DNA of 64,000 nucleotides from Branchiostoma floridae. Lineage: Eukaryota; Chordata; Leptocardii; Amphioxiformes; Branchiostomatidae. The translations under genes and the position numbers were made by a program. Below are positions 1-9,695 of the stretch, one piece after another. Every line of letters begins with the position of its first letter. Within the stretch, counting starts at the first letter, position 1. The stretch spans positions 5,288,116 through 5,352,115 of the forward strand of contig NC_049987.1 of NCBI RefSeq assembly GCF_000003815.2. Direction: 5' to 3'. Below the pieces are notes generated by a model. That model was not told where the DNA came from and did no database searches. It was given only the letters and a program-made list of their open reading frames with translations.

Positions 1-128
1 ACACACACACACACACACACACACACATGGACACACACACACATGGACACACACACAAATACACACACACACACACACATATATATATACACAAACACAC
101 ACACGCAGACACAACCATACAACACACG

Positions 129-183
<55 letters not shown>

Positions 184-192
184 ACACACACA
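1..192. repeat. (CA)n microsatellite
   Basis: Almost pure CA dinucleotide repeat with a few ATGG and TATATA interruptions. It runs off the left edge of the window. Open frames across it (His-Thr runs) are artefacts of the repeat. Confidence 0.97.
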
Positions 193-642
193 CTGTTGTC
201 CATCTTTCTTGCTTCTTGTCAAAAGAAGTCAATACATTCCATCCCATAGACAAATCTAATTACATTCTAGGAGGAGATAACCCTTACTGTGTACAAATAA
301 GTAAAGATGTCAATGAATGTTTAAACCTTAGAAACAGTAGTGTAAACAATATATTAAACTCAACATGTTGATAATTCATATTACAGTGTTAGTACATGTA
401 CACATGTATCCACCGTATATGTATGTACAATCTCCAGGCAGACGTGCCAGTTGGATGGAATTTCAGTCGGTTTTTTATCTTTTAGACTAGACTTTTATTC
501 CTTACTTGGTCAGATTTTCCTATCATCACTATACGGCCAGGCGGGAGACTGGTAGAGACTAATGTATGTATGTATGTATGTGAAGACATTACGAAAGTCT
601 ATGTACATTGCTGTGTCAATAAAGATTATGTAATAATCTCAC
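193..642. other. Noncoding, probable intron of the SLC10-like gene
   Basis: No gene or clear repeat recognised, apart from a short TATG run near 562-580. If the exon at 643-878 belongs to a live gene, this is its downstream intron, because the donor at 641-642 opens into it. Confidence 0.4.
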
Positions 643-878
643 CTTGCCCAGCACGTCAGCGATCTTTTTGCAGTAATGCTGCAGTAGGATTCCCACTATA
701 ACAGGCACTAGCACACAGACCAGCGCCACCGCGATCATGTCTATAGCCATGGCGAGCTGCTGACCGTGCATGAGGGGGGTGCTGGTGAAGATGGCCAGGC
801 AGACGGGAATGGTTACCAGGCACAGGAGAGTCGACACTGTGGTCACGTAGATACTACAGAGGGACGACACCAACAGGT
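643..878 (-). CDS. Single exon of an SLC10-like (bile acid:sodium symporter family) transporter
   Basis: A 236-nt exon is bounded on the minus strand by an acceptor AG at 879-880 and a strong donor (AAG|GTGAGA, GT at 642-641). It encodes about 78 residues with two hydrophobic helices around a short loop, reading LVSSLCSIYVTTVSTLLCLV and later AIDMIAVALVCVLVPVIVGI. The motif order (S-T-L-L-x-x-V-T-I-P-x-C-L, then I-x-x-x-L-V-x-V-L-V-P-V-x-x-G) resembles the central helices of SLC10A family Na+-coupled transporters. The exon starts two bases into a codon and ends at a codon boundary. No flanking exons were found: upstream lies a LINE remnant, and downstream the window ends. It is either one exon of a gene extending left or an isolated relic. 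Family assignment is by remembered pattern, not search. Confidence 0.6.
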
Positions 879-1150
879 CTGGGATTTATAAGTCGTAACG
901 TTTGTCTTTAGATTTAATCTTGTTGTTTCATTTGAAGTATACGATAACCATTTGAGTCTATGAGAAGTGTAACTGTATGTATATGCTGGCACTCATTATC
1001 AGCTAAGCTTCCTAGGCTTGCCATGTACAATTGTAATGCAAAATCCCAAATGTGTAGCGAGATCCGTATTGCAAGATTTATGATACAGCTTCTTTCGCAG
1101 ACCTCAATGGCTAGCGGGGCTCTCGCTAAAACGATCTCCCCGCATTAAAA

Positions 1151-1190
1151 GTGAATGAATGAATGAATGATCTTTATTGCGCAACAATTG
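1151..1190 (-). repeat. LINE 3' tail: AATAAA plus (CATT)n
   Basis: On the minus strand the sequence reads CAATAAAGATCATTCATTC and continues as a CATT repeat. A polyadenylation-like hexamer followed by a short tandem tail is typical of CR1/L2-type LINEs. It lies about 200 bp downstream of the reverse transcriptase C-terminal frame at 1393-2205 and most likely ends that element. Confidence 0.7.
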
Positions 1191-1392
1191 TACGGGTACA
1201 ATGTATGGCAAGTTCGGGTGTAATACATGTACAGAACATCAAAACTAATATCTACGTGGTTGCTTATACATAACAATGGTAAGAGGGTTCTATGTAACAA
1301 ATGACTAGTCGCTATGCTACTTTAGCTGAGCGGATTAATTCATGGGAAACAGGTATTACTAGAACATAGTGGTACACGATACAGAGTTAACA

Positions 1393-2205
1393 TCAAGTGT
1401 TTGTGTCAATACGATTCCTTTTTTGAAAAGCAGTAGATATGTATTGGCCTATGTACAAGGAAATTGCATCAGGACATGACATGAGTAAATTGAAAGTTTC
1501 TGAACTTGTCTTAGGTAATGTTATGTTTGTAGTCTTGTTGATAACGTCCATAAGCTTCTGCCTTTCCTCAGTATATGTGGGACATAATAATAGAAAGTGT
1601 AGTTCGTCTTCGATACCATGATTGCAAGTAGGACAGCGTCTCTGAGTGGCTGGTATATTATTATATCGACCTTTTTCTATCTCCAAACAATGTGCACTAA
1701 TTCGCAATTTTGTTATGTTAGCAACAAATGATTTATTTTGAATTGATGAAAGGTACTTTTCGAGAGTGAAGTTGGCCTTGAATTTAGAATAGGTTTGCAA
1801 TTTGCTATAATTTCTTATCTCTTGCCTCCAGCCAGAAACAAACGTGTCTTTCAGACGTTCCTTGAACACGTTTCCAAAATGTTTGGCGTCAACTGCAGGG
1901 TTTAACCAAACATTTTGGAAACCGTGTCTGCACAATATGTCTTGTACATGTACGGCCCAGTCCTGTTCTTGTTCAACAGCAAAATCGTAAGCTTTTTTAA
2001 CTATTCTATCGTTTGGAAGGTTTTGTAGTCTAAGCCAATATTTAATAAGTTGAGATTGGGCTTCAATGTATAATGGAAATGTTCCGAGTTCACCCCTTAC
2101 GGCGGCATTAACGGAACTTCTGGGAACTTGAAGTAGGATTTTACAGTAATTGAGAAGAACATGCTCTAGATCAGACGCTTCATATGAGAATTTGGGATGT
2201 GTCAA
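1393..2205 (-). pseudogene. 5'-truncated LINE: C-terminal region of a non-LTR reverse transcriptase protein
   Basis: A 270-residue open frame lacks the catalytic RT palm and holds only the region after it. The C-terminal half has a zinc-binding pattern C-x2-C-x4-IEDELHFLLLCP-x-Y, preceded by H-C-L-E-I-E-x-G-R-Y. This is characteristic of the C-terminal domain that follows RT in many APE-type LINEs. The element is 5' truncated, as usual after incomplete target-primed reverse transcription; its 3' tail is at 1151-1190. The frame is still open over 813 nt, so the insertion is probably young. Clade (CR1/L2-like) is an inference from the tail. Confidence 0.75.
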
Positions 2206-3177
2206 TAAAATATTTTGATTCGATAGTAATTCCGATTGATATAGAATATTTAATTTGTCACTATATCTCTTAAACCGGGACTAGAACAGGACGAGGCGAT
2301 GTCAAGTTGAAAATCGCAAATCAGCCCCCCCCCCCCAAAAAAAAAAATTATGAACGCTCCTAGAACTGCGAAGGAGGCTAACATGACGTTCATAGTAGAT
2401 AATGGTAGGCTAGCGTACGCTCCAGTCCCATTCATTCGTCTTGCGATCGTAAATCGGGGGAAATCTTAAAACAATCGTGTATATGGCGTCCATCATTCAG
2501 CCGTCTATCTGCTGAAAACATTTTTTTTCTGTTCTGAAAAAGTTGTGGCCATTTCTTTGGTTAAGCACCATCCATATTAAAGAATGAACGAAAAGGAATA
2601 TAAATTTCTCTTTACTATTCAAGTATCTGAAGTGGGGAAATCTAGTTAACACATTGTCAAATAGAATATATATATATATGTGAAGCTTCTACCAGTTGAG
2701 CTACAGGGACAACCAGGGCCTCTCGTACATCTGCTTGGAGATTGCCTCCATGGTGACGTGAGAATGGCAATGGTAACTAAAGACTCTGACATCAGCCACA
2801 AGTATCTATTCAACGTTCTGTATAAAAGGCTCGGCGCACTCAACCTATATAATTGGCCATTTGCGCAACAGGCAGTTTTTTTGCGGGTTGACTATAAAAA
2901 CCTGCTAAGATGAGTACGAAGTAAAGATATTGCGGCGAAGCGTTCATGTAAGCCATCACGAAATCGCCGGCAAATGCAGCCAGGGGTGCGGGCAAATGCA
3001 GCCAGGGGTGCGGGAAAACTTCGGGCCCTATGCCCGAACGCGCTATCCTCGTCATAGCCATAACATCACGAAATTGATGGCAAATAGCGCGTTAAAACTT
3101 GTAAGGCAGTCATGAAATCGCCGGGAGACGCGGACAGGCGCGCGGCGTATCAAGTGACCCACGCCTGCATGACGTAG
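2206..3177. other. Noncoding stretch with minor repeats
   Basis: No gene recognised. It contains a C8/A10 homopolymer near 2326-2347 and a short direct repeat of GCAAATGCAGCCAGGGGTGC near 2970-3010. A segment at 2690-2720 reads, on the minus strand, TGTCCCTGTAGCTCAACTGG and matches the tRNA-like box at 32556-32578. Confidence 0.5.
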
Positions 3178-3632
3178 TAAGGTGTGATTCTGCCGTAAAA
3201 CAGGATTGAGACGAGCTAGGGCAAACGCATCACTCCTCTACGGGGCGTGATAACTAGTGGTCCGCTGTGGTAAGGCGTGGTTGTTCGGTAAAACAAGACC
3301 GAGACGGGCTACGGCAAATGCAACACTCCTCTACGGGGCGTGGTAGCTAGTGGTCCGCTGTGGTAAGGTGTGGTTGTTCGGTAAAACAAGACCGAGACGG
3401 GCTACGGCAAACGCAACACTCCTGTGCGGGGCGTGGGGGCTAGTGGTCCGCGGTGGTAAGGTGTGGTTCTGCTGTAAAACAGTACTGAGACGGGCTACGG
3501 CAAACGCAACACTCCTGTACGGGGCGTGGTAGCTAGTGGTCCGCTGTGGTAAGGTGTGGTTGTTCGGTAAAACAAGACCGAGACGGGCTACGGCAAACGC
3601 AACACTCCTGTGCGGGGCGTGGGGGCTAGTGG
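3178..3632 (+). repeat. 93-bp tandem repeat, about 5 units
   Basis: The string TAAGG[T/C]GTGG recurs at 3178, 3271, 3364, 3457 and 3550, an exact 93-bp spacing. Units are about 90 percent alike and rich in CGGGGCGTG and GAGACGGGCTACGGCAAA. Because 93 is a multiple of three, one frame stays open across units, but no coding evidence exists. The array ends near the sequence gap at 3649, so the true copy number is probably higher. Confidence 0.95.
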
Positions 3633-3648
3633 TGCTCTCATTCTGTAA

Positions 3649-3748
3649 NNNNNNNNNNNNNNNNNNNNNNNNNNNNNNNNNNNNNNNNNNNNNNNNNNNN
3701 NNNNNNNNNNNNNNNNNNNNNNNNNNNNNNNNNNNNNNNNNNNNNNNN
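3649..3748. other. Assembly gap (100 N)
   Basis: A run of exactly 100 N between the 93-bp array and a GA-rich tract; a conventional unknown-size gap. Confidence 1.
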
Positions 3749-3870
3749 GAGATAGGGACAGAGGGGAAAGAGACATGAGAGAGAGAGAGAGAGAGAGGGA
3801 GAGACAGAGAGAGAGGGAGGGTGAGAGAAGGTGAGGGAGAGAGAGAAAGGGAGAGAGGGAGAGAGAGAAA

Positions 3871-3905
<35 letters not shown>
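3749..3905. repeat. (GA)n microsatellite
   Basis: Polypurine GA/GGGA tract. Long Ser-Leu frames on the minus strand are repeat artefacts. Confidence 0.95.
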
Positions 3906-3906
<1 letters not shown>

Positions 3907-5108
3907 AAGCCTTGGTTAGTCCAAGTAGACAACAACAGATAGTTTGAAGCTTGCCCCCTGTCGGGTCTTTCATTGTCATGACAAGTGACAGATGAATCAC
4001 ATTGTCAACATGTTTCATTATTAATTCTGTAATTAAGGCTCTGCTTTAATAAACTTTGCTGACTTGCCAAGACTTCTCCCAGCTTTGATTCATGGTAGAT
4101 GGCAAAAGACAATAACAAATTATTCAGTACCAGGGACAGAACCTAATTTGAAATCAGCTACTTATCTATGATTTTTTCTTCCAGCTACTCATCATCATTG
4201 GTCAGCAGTTACTATTTTTCATCTTATCAAGTAATTGTACAAAATCTTCTGCACGTTGCTGGGGGAAAAGCCGTGTTCCAACTGCAAACTTTCAGCTTGC
4301 GTTCTGTGCTTAGCCTGTCTGGGTTTGAAACGAAGTTGCACCAAATCAAATGTGGTTGCGTTTGCAAGTGTGCAAGTGGGAATTTTCAGCACTGCGTAAG
4401 TATCAGGTACTTTGCTGCAGGTCTGCCCTTATTGTCACTACCAGTGGAAAATGGATTGAGAGACGTTTCATATTGAAGCTTCGTTCCACCGAGGCTGTGC
4501 TAGACCCTGGCTGTTACCCAACAATCTATGATACCAGGCTGGAGTTGGCCAATCGCCATGGTGACGGTATAGCCTGAAGTTGTATTATTTAATTTCCTCC
4601 TGACAGAGTTGTGTCTGTGGATCAGACTTAAACTCATTCTTACATGATTTAGCAACAGCCTCTAGATGTTCAGTTGGCACTAGTATCTTGTGTTAACACA
4701 TTTAAAGCTTAGTGATATAGTTGGCATTCAGGAAGGTCTTTTCATTTCCTTTTTTTATGTTGATTTAAGGCCAAGCGATTTAGTTTATTGGTTCTCAAAT
4801 CTGATAAAATATAACGTTAAATCTTAATTGGAAGAATATAAATAACAGTGTGAACAGGTTCAGCTTGTGTAATGAGTAAGTGAATAGAGGCATAGTCAAG
4901 TTTTCCTGCTTGTCCTCTGCTTTGTAGGTGTCTTTTTAATGTAAGTTTGATATTTTCTGGAAAAAATTATCATCAATTATTTTTGTGGAATAAATTAGTA
5001 ACGACTTCTTTGTTTATTTATTTATTCCGACTCTTGTAGTGCCTAGTGGCAGAAAAGACTCCAAACCGGTGCCGGGCTCTTTATGTCTTGTGTAGTTTAG
5101 TGTCTTTT
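3906..5108. other. Noncoding, no feature recognised
   Basis: AT-rich sequence with short chance frames (for example 4168-4476), which have no recognisable domain and no convincing splice context. Confidence 0.4.
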
Positions 5109-5420
5109 ATATCATACTTTTTGTTCGCGAAAGCTGCCTGGCCGACTCCAGCATAGAAAAGTGACGTAGACCTAACAGAACCACCACAATCTTACTGGCT
5201 AGGTTGGTAACTCTGGTACTTATATCATACTTTTCGTTCCCGAAAGCTGTCTAGCTGGGCCCCGGTTCAAAACTGACGTAGGCCTAACAGAACCATCACA
5301 ATCTTACTGGCTAGGTTGGTAACTCTGGTACTTATATCATACTTTTCGTTCCCGAAAGCTGTCTAGCTGGGCCCCGGTTCAAAACTGACGTAGGCCTAAC
5401 AGAACCATCCACAATCGGAC
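5109..5420 (+). repeat. Tandem repeat of about 112 bp, nearly 3 units
   Basis: TATCATACTTTT recurs at 5109, 5223 and 5335. Units two and three are almost identical and share GAAAGCTGTCTAGCTGGGCC. The third unit breaks off after AACAGAACCATC near 5410. Confidence 0.9.
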
Positions 5421-5529
5421 GATCCTGATGAATCGGGTCCTGCTCTGCCCCAGAGGCAAACGCTCGCTTCTCACCAGTTTTATGAGCAAGGCAAACGCAG
5501 AGATGAATTTTATGGAGGCTTGCTTATCT

Positions 5530-6620
5530 CTGATCCGCAGGGTTTTTACTGGCGAGGAGAATGCATTGGTGGGGGGGATTTAGGCAGGGGTAGGGCAGTA
5601 TTCTGTTTGCTATCATTCACCTAGTCTCAAAAATATCAAAATCAACAAAAATCACCAAATGCAAAGTTTAAGATTTTTACTAGCATGGAGAATGCATTGG
5701 TGGGGGGGGGGGATTTAGGCAGGGGTAGTGCAGTTTGGTGTTCTCTATCACCTATCAAGTCTCAAAAATATCATTATCTAACACAGGGTTTTTACTGGCG
5801 TGTAGAATTGAATGCATTTGTGGGGGAGATTTAGGCTGAGGTAGTGCAGTTTGCTGTTTGCTATCATTCACCTAGTCTCAAAAATATCAAAATCAACAAA
5901 AATCAACAAATGCAAGGTTTAAGATTTTTACTGGCGAGGAGAATGCATTGGTGGGGGGGGGGGATTTTGGCAGGGTAGATCAGTATGGTGTTTGCCATCA
6001 AAATTAACAAATATGTCATATTATCTAATACCCATATTTATTATTTGATAAGTTTTTTACTGTCATGTAGAATTGAATGCGTTTGTGGGGGAAATCTAGG
6101 CCAAGGTAGTTCAGTATGGTGTTTGCCATCACTTCTAAAAAGTATCAAAATCAACAAAATGTTCTTTTATCTAATGCAAGATTTAAGATTTTCACTGGCA
6201 TGCATGGAGAATGCATTGGTGGGGGGATTTAGGCAGGGTAGATCAGTATGGTGTTCTCTATCACCTATCAAGTCTCAAAAATATCATTATCTAACACAGG
6301 GTTTTTACTGGCGTGTAGAATTGAATGCATTTGTGGGGGAGATTTAGGCTGAGGTAGGTCAGTTTTGCTGTTTGCCATCATTTATCAAGTCTTATCTAAA
6401 TTCAACAAAAATATCATTTTTTCTAATGCAAGATTTCAGATTTTCACTGTCATGTATGGAAAATGCATTTGTGGAGGAGACTTAGGCCGAGGTAGATCAG
6501 TATGGTGTACGCTATCACTCATCAAGTTTTCAAAAATATCCAATTCAACAAAAACTTAATTCATTTAATGCAATATTCAGGATTTTTATTGGCATGTAGG
6601 ATTTAATGCATTTGTTCAAG
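5530..6620 (+). repeat. Degenerate tandem array, 9 units of 117-143 bp with G runs
   Basis: The core AATGCATT[T/G]GT followed by a run of 4 to 10 G recurs near 5561, 5692, 5812, 5943, 6077, 6208, 6325, 6462 and 6605. Each unit also has TTTTTACTGGC upstream and a GTAG..CAGT(A/T)TG segment downstream. Units differ by small indels, so the array is old. Open frames in it have no domain support. Confidence 0.85.
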
Positions 6621-8319
6621 CAGTTCAGTGTGCTGTTTGCTATCATTTTTTTATTGGCATGGAAAATGCAACCACGAAAGAGATATTGGTCTAAGCAGTG
6701 CAGGATACTATTACTCAACTTCTCAAGGTTCAGAATCATCAACTTTGACACAAAGGCAAAAGCAAACAAAACTGAACCATCACCAATGTTGTGCTAACGT
6801 TATAGAGGATTTATATAAACTCATCACTGTGTTTTAGCTGTCAAACATTGAGAATAGAGAATAGAGCTTTTTTTAATCATCCCATCCAGCTTTTTCCATC
6901 ACTGGTGTTGTGCTATAGAGGATTTATAACAACACATCAATTTTCTACCTATCTAAAACATTGAGGGGTTTCAACTGGCAGATCTCAAGCAAATGGTTTC
7001 CAAAATCATATCCAGTTTATCAAATGTCAATAAAACGAGTAAAAACAAAAACAAAAACTCAACCATCACCAGTGTAGTACCATGGAGGATTTATAACAAC
7101 TCCTCTGTGTTTATCCCCCTCCCGCTGTACAGACTTGCCTGGCCCCGTATTGAGCACTGTGAAACCAGCTCGCACGTTTTATGGGACCATAAAAATGTTC
7201 TACTATTTATATCGTTTCCTGACTAAGACATCATTTTAATCTCCATAACTCTGATGGGTTGATGACTGGCAGTTAGAATGAGTTGTACTTAAGTGAACCA
7301 TGGGACATAAAACATGTTGAAATATTACTGTTTTAGGTATAAACTCCAAATTTAGTGCAGTAGAAAAATGACTGTTAAGCAATTTCATGCAGAACTGCAA
7401 TGATCTGTTGAAATACAGGAAAGTCCTGCAGTTTTAATTTTAAATCTTTTGAGTCCAAAAGTTTTTGTTACCCCCATGAAAAATGGAGGTATTGTTTTGA
7501 GTGTGTCTGTGTGTCAGTGTCTGTATTTCTGGATATTTGTGTTAAGCATAACTTTAGAACCTCTGGATGGATTGTGATGATATTTGATATGTGTGTAAGA
7601 GTTTGGAGGACTATGGTTATGTTCAATTTGCCCCCATTGGTATGTGACCTTTGACTACTGCAGAAGTTTTAGTATCTTTTTTCCTTGACATGCTATTGTC
7701 TTCTATTTTCTGTTTACAGATAGCTTTTGATGTACAATGTTGGGAAGAACAGGTGTATGTATTTTTGGACCGTCTAACAACTTACTCTGGAACAAAGTTT
7801 AGGTCTAGATGTTGTTTTCATTTGTGGGTTGTTGAACTTAGAAAATAATGCAGAACCGGAAAATGCTCATCATGAACATGGGTGTGTTGTATTTTTACTA
7901 CCTCAGTTGCCACGCCCCTGGTGCAAAATGCTGACACTGCAGGACACAAGACACCTGTCAGGGACCAGGTGAGAGACAAAGGTGCTCACCCATGGGGGGG
8001 GGGGACCCCAGGGGGGTGTACACAAGGGGGGGTGGCCAGGGGGGCATTCTGTCGTTATGTTGTAAACATGGCTTACTCAATTTTATGTTGTTAGGAGTTG
8101 TCTGTTGCAGTTTTATCAGCCTAGCCAGTATTGGCTTTATAGCATCTCTTGAGAGCCTTTAAATAAATTTGCCAGTAATACCACATCACTAAACTGTCTT
8201 CATGTTCTGTGATAATAGCAAAACATTGCATTATACCATCCGTACATACTGGAGCAGGCGTATTGTTGATAAAGAAAACAGATGTTTGTCAGGAAAACAA
8301 CTCAGTTGCAGCCCCAGGC
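6621..8319. other. Noncoding with dispersed-repeat fragments
   Basis: No gene recognised. The segment 7444-7640 (GTGTGTCTGTGTGTCAGTG followed by AGCATAACTTTAGAACCTC) resembles a dispersed repeat also seen near 37650-37750. A poly-G tract lies at about 7994-8042. Confidence 0.4.
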
Positions 8320-8321
8320 AA

Positions 8322-8350
8322 TGACAGATAGATAGAACTTTATTGCTCGA
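8322..8350 (-). repeat. Probable LINE 3' tail fragment
   Basis: On the minus strand: GAGCAATAAAGTTCTATCTATCTGTC-like sequence (written here in part), an AATAAAG hexamer followed by a CTAT tandem. This is the same layout as the LINE tail at 1151-1190. No coding part is attached. Confidence 0.45.
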
Positions 8351-8486
8351 CATCTGTTAATGTTATCAGCTCACACCCTACAGTTGTAATTACAGTGAAT
8401 TATGCAAATTAGAATGGTTCACATTTGAGTGGCTTTTGCTTACGGTCCTTGGAGTTGGTAAATTGACATGTTCAAGTTTTTCTAGT

Positions 8487-8697
8487 TACTGTAATTCATT
8501 TTGTCTTCACAGTACCAAACTTTCACGGTCTGAGAACATTTAACTTGTTATCGGAACTAAATGTTCACTGTCGCGGCAAGTGTACATAAAAAAAGGCTGT
8601 GAATTATATGTTATCAGTAATGATAAGTTCACGTTACAGTCGTCAACGTGAAAACCGTGAACATAACAGTACATTGAAAAAATCAGGAATTACAGTA
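8487..8697. mobile_element. MITE with TACTGTAATTC inverted ends
   Basis: TACTGTAATTC at 8487 is mirrored by GAATTACAGTA ending at 8697, enclosing about 211 bp with no coding capacity. A flanking TA at each end is compatible with a Tc1/mariner-type target duplication. The interior carries degenerate internal inverted pieces around GTTCACGTTACAG. Confidence 0.7.
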
Positions 8698-8828
8698 GCT
8701 GTACTTGTATTGAATTGTTCTGCCAGTTCATTCTAGTGATGCTGAAGAAGAGTGATGGATGTCACTCAAAACATCCAGAAGTAAATCTCCATTTTTTATC
8801 CAGTTGCAAGGATGAATTGTATTTGAAA

Positions 8829-9169
8829 CAGGGCTCTAGCCAGCGTCCGTTTTTCCGTCAATTGACGGAAATTTGCTGCATGTGACAGAAAATTTTTTAA
8901 ATCAATCCGTCAACCTTGACGGACAAAAATTCTTGGTGGAAGCTACAGGCGGCTTGGGACGCTGTCCACGGCCGTAAAAGCCACAAACTGTTTGTTTTGC
9001 TATTGTTATAATTGTTGACAATGTGTGTCGGCGCCCTTTCGCATACGATAATCTCATTAAAAACCCGTTTTTCAAGGTCTCATTTCCGTCTTTCTAACTT
9101 AATTTTCGCGGTTCTCGCGACAACGGGAATTGGCTGACGGAAAAAAATTTTGAGCTGGCTAGAGCCTTG
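8829..9169. mobile_element. hAT-type MITE, copy 1 (341 bp)
   Basis: It begins CAGGGCTCTAGCCAGC and ends with the inverted GCTGGCTAGAGCCTTG. It is flanked by a perfect 8-bp direct repeat ATTTGAAA (8821-8828 and 9170-9177). An 8-bp target duplication with CAGGG ends is the hallmark of hAT-superfamily elements. It has no transposase frame. A second copy of the same family lies at 44574-44915 in the opposite orientation. Internal palindromes such as TTCCGTCAATTGACGGAA are visible. Confidence 0.92.
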
Positions 9170-9658
9170 ATTTGAAAACCACAGTGAAATTTAATCATTG
9201 ATAACGAAAACAGATGTTTGTTAGAAAACAACTCAGTTGCAGCCCCAGGCTGTTGTAGAGCCCAGGTGTTAATGATTTGAACCACGCCTCTTTCACTGAA
9301 CTCATAAATCATTTTGCAACTTTACGAGTGAAACAGCCATGTTGATATTCAAATAAAGGCTCGGCATTGACGACATTGTCATCATAAAGATTTTATGTGC
9401 TAATTCCACAGATGAAGTCATTTCAAATTGAGAAGGACCAGAGGACTGATAGAAGTTTATTGGTAAGCCCTTAATTTTGCTTGTTGGTAAGAGCTTTACT
9501 TTGTGCAAGGAAATAGTGTTTAAAATCTGTTGTTTGTAATTCCACTAAGTACTTTCAGTGTTATGTATTTATGATGCTGTGCCCTTCCAGTGACAGTGCT
9601 GTACATTACGTTCATGCCCCCCTCCCCACAGTTTATGGAAGAAACAGGCAGGTAACAG

Positions 9659-9695
9659 ACTTTTACAGTAAGAGGTTTCAGGTTACAGTTTTGTA
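9659..9695 (+). repeat. Left part of a minisatellite split by a transposon
   Basis: TTTTACAGTAAGAGGTTTCAGGTTACAG-type sequence (motif: AGGTTTCAGGTTACAGTTTT) matches the array at 11889-12300 and directly abuts the transposon at 9696. Confidence 0.8.

Noticed and set aside
27-371. His-Thr rich frames at the left edge
   Set aside because: CA microsatellite artefact.
3178-6620. CRISPR-like periodic repeats
   Set aside because: Units are contiguous head-to-tail repeats of 93-143 bp without unique spacers, in a eukaryotic genome.
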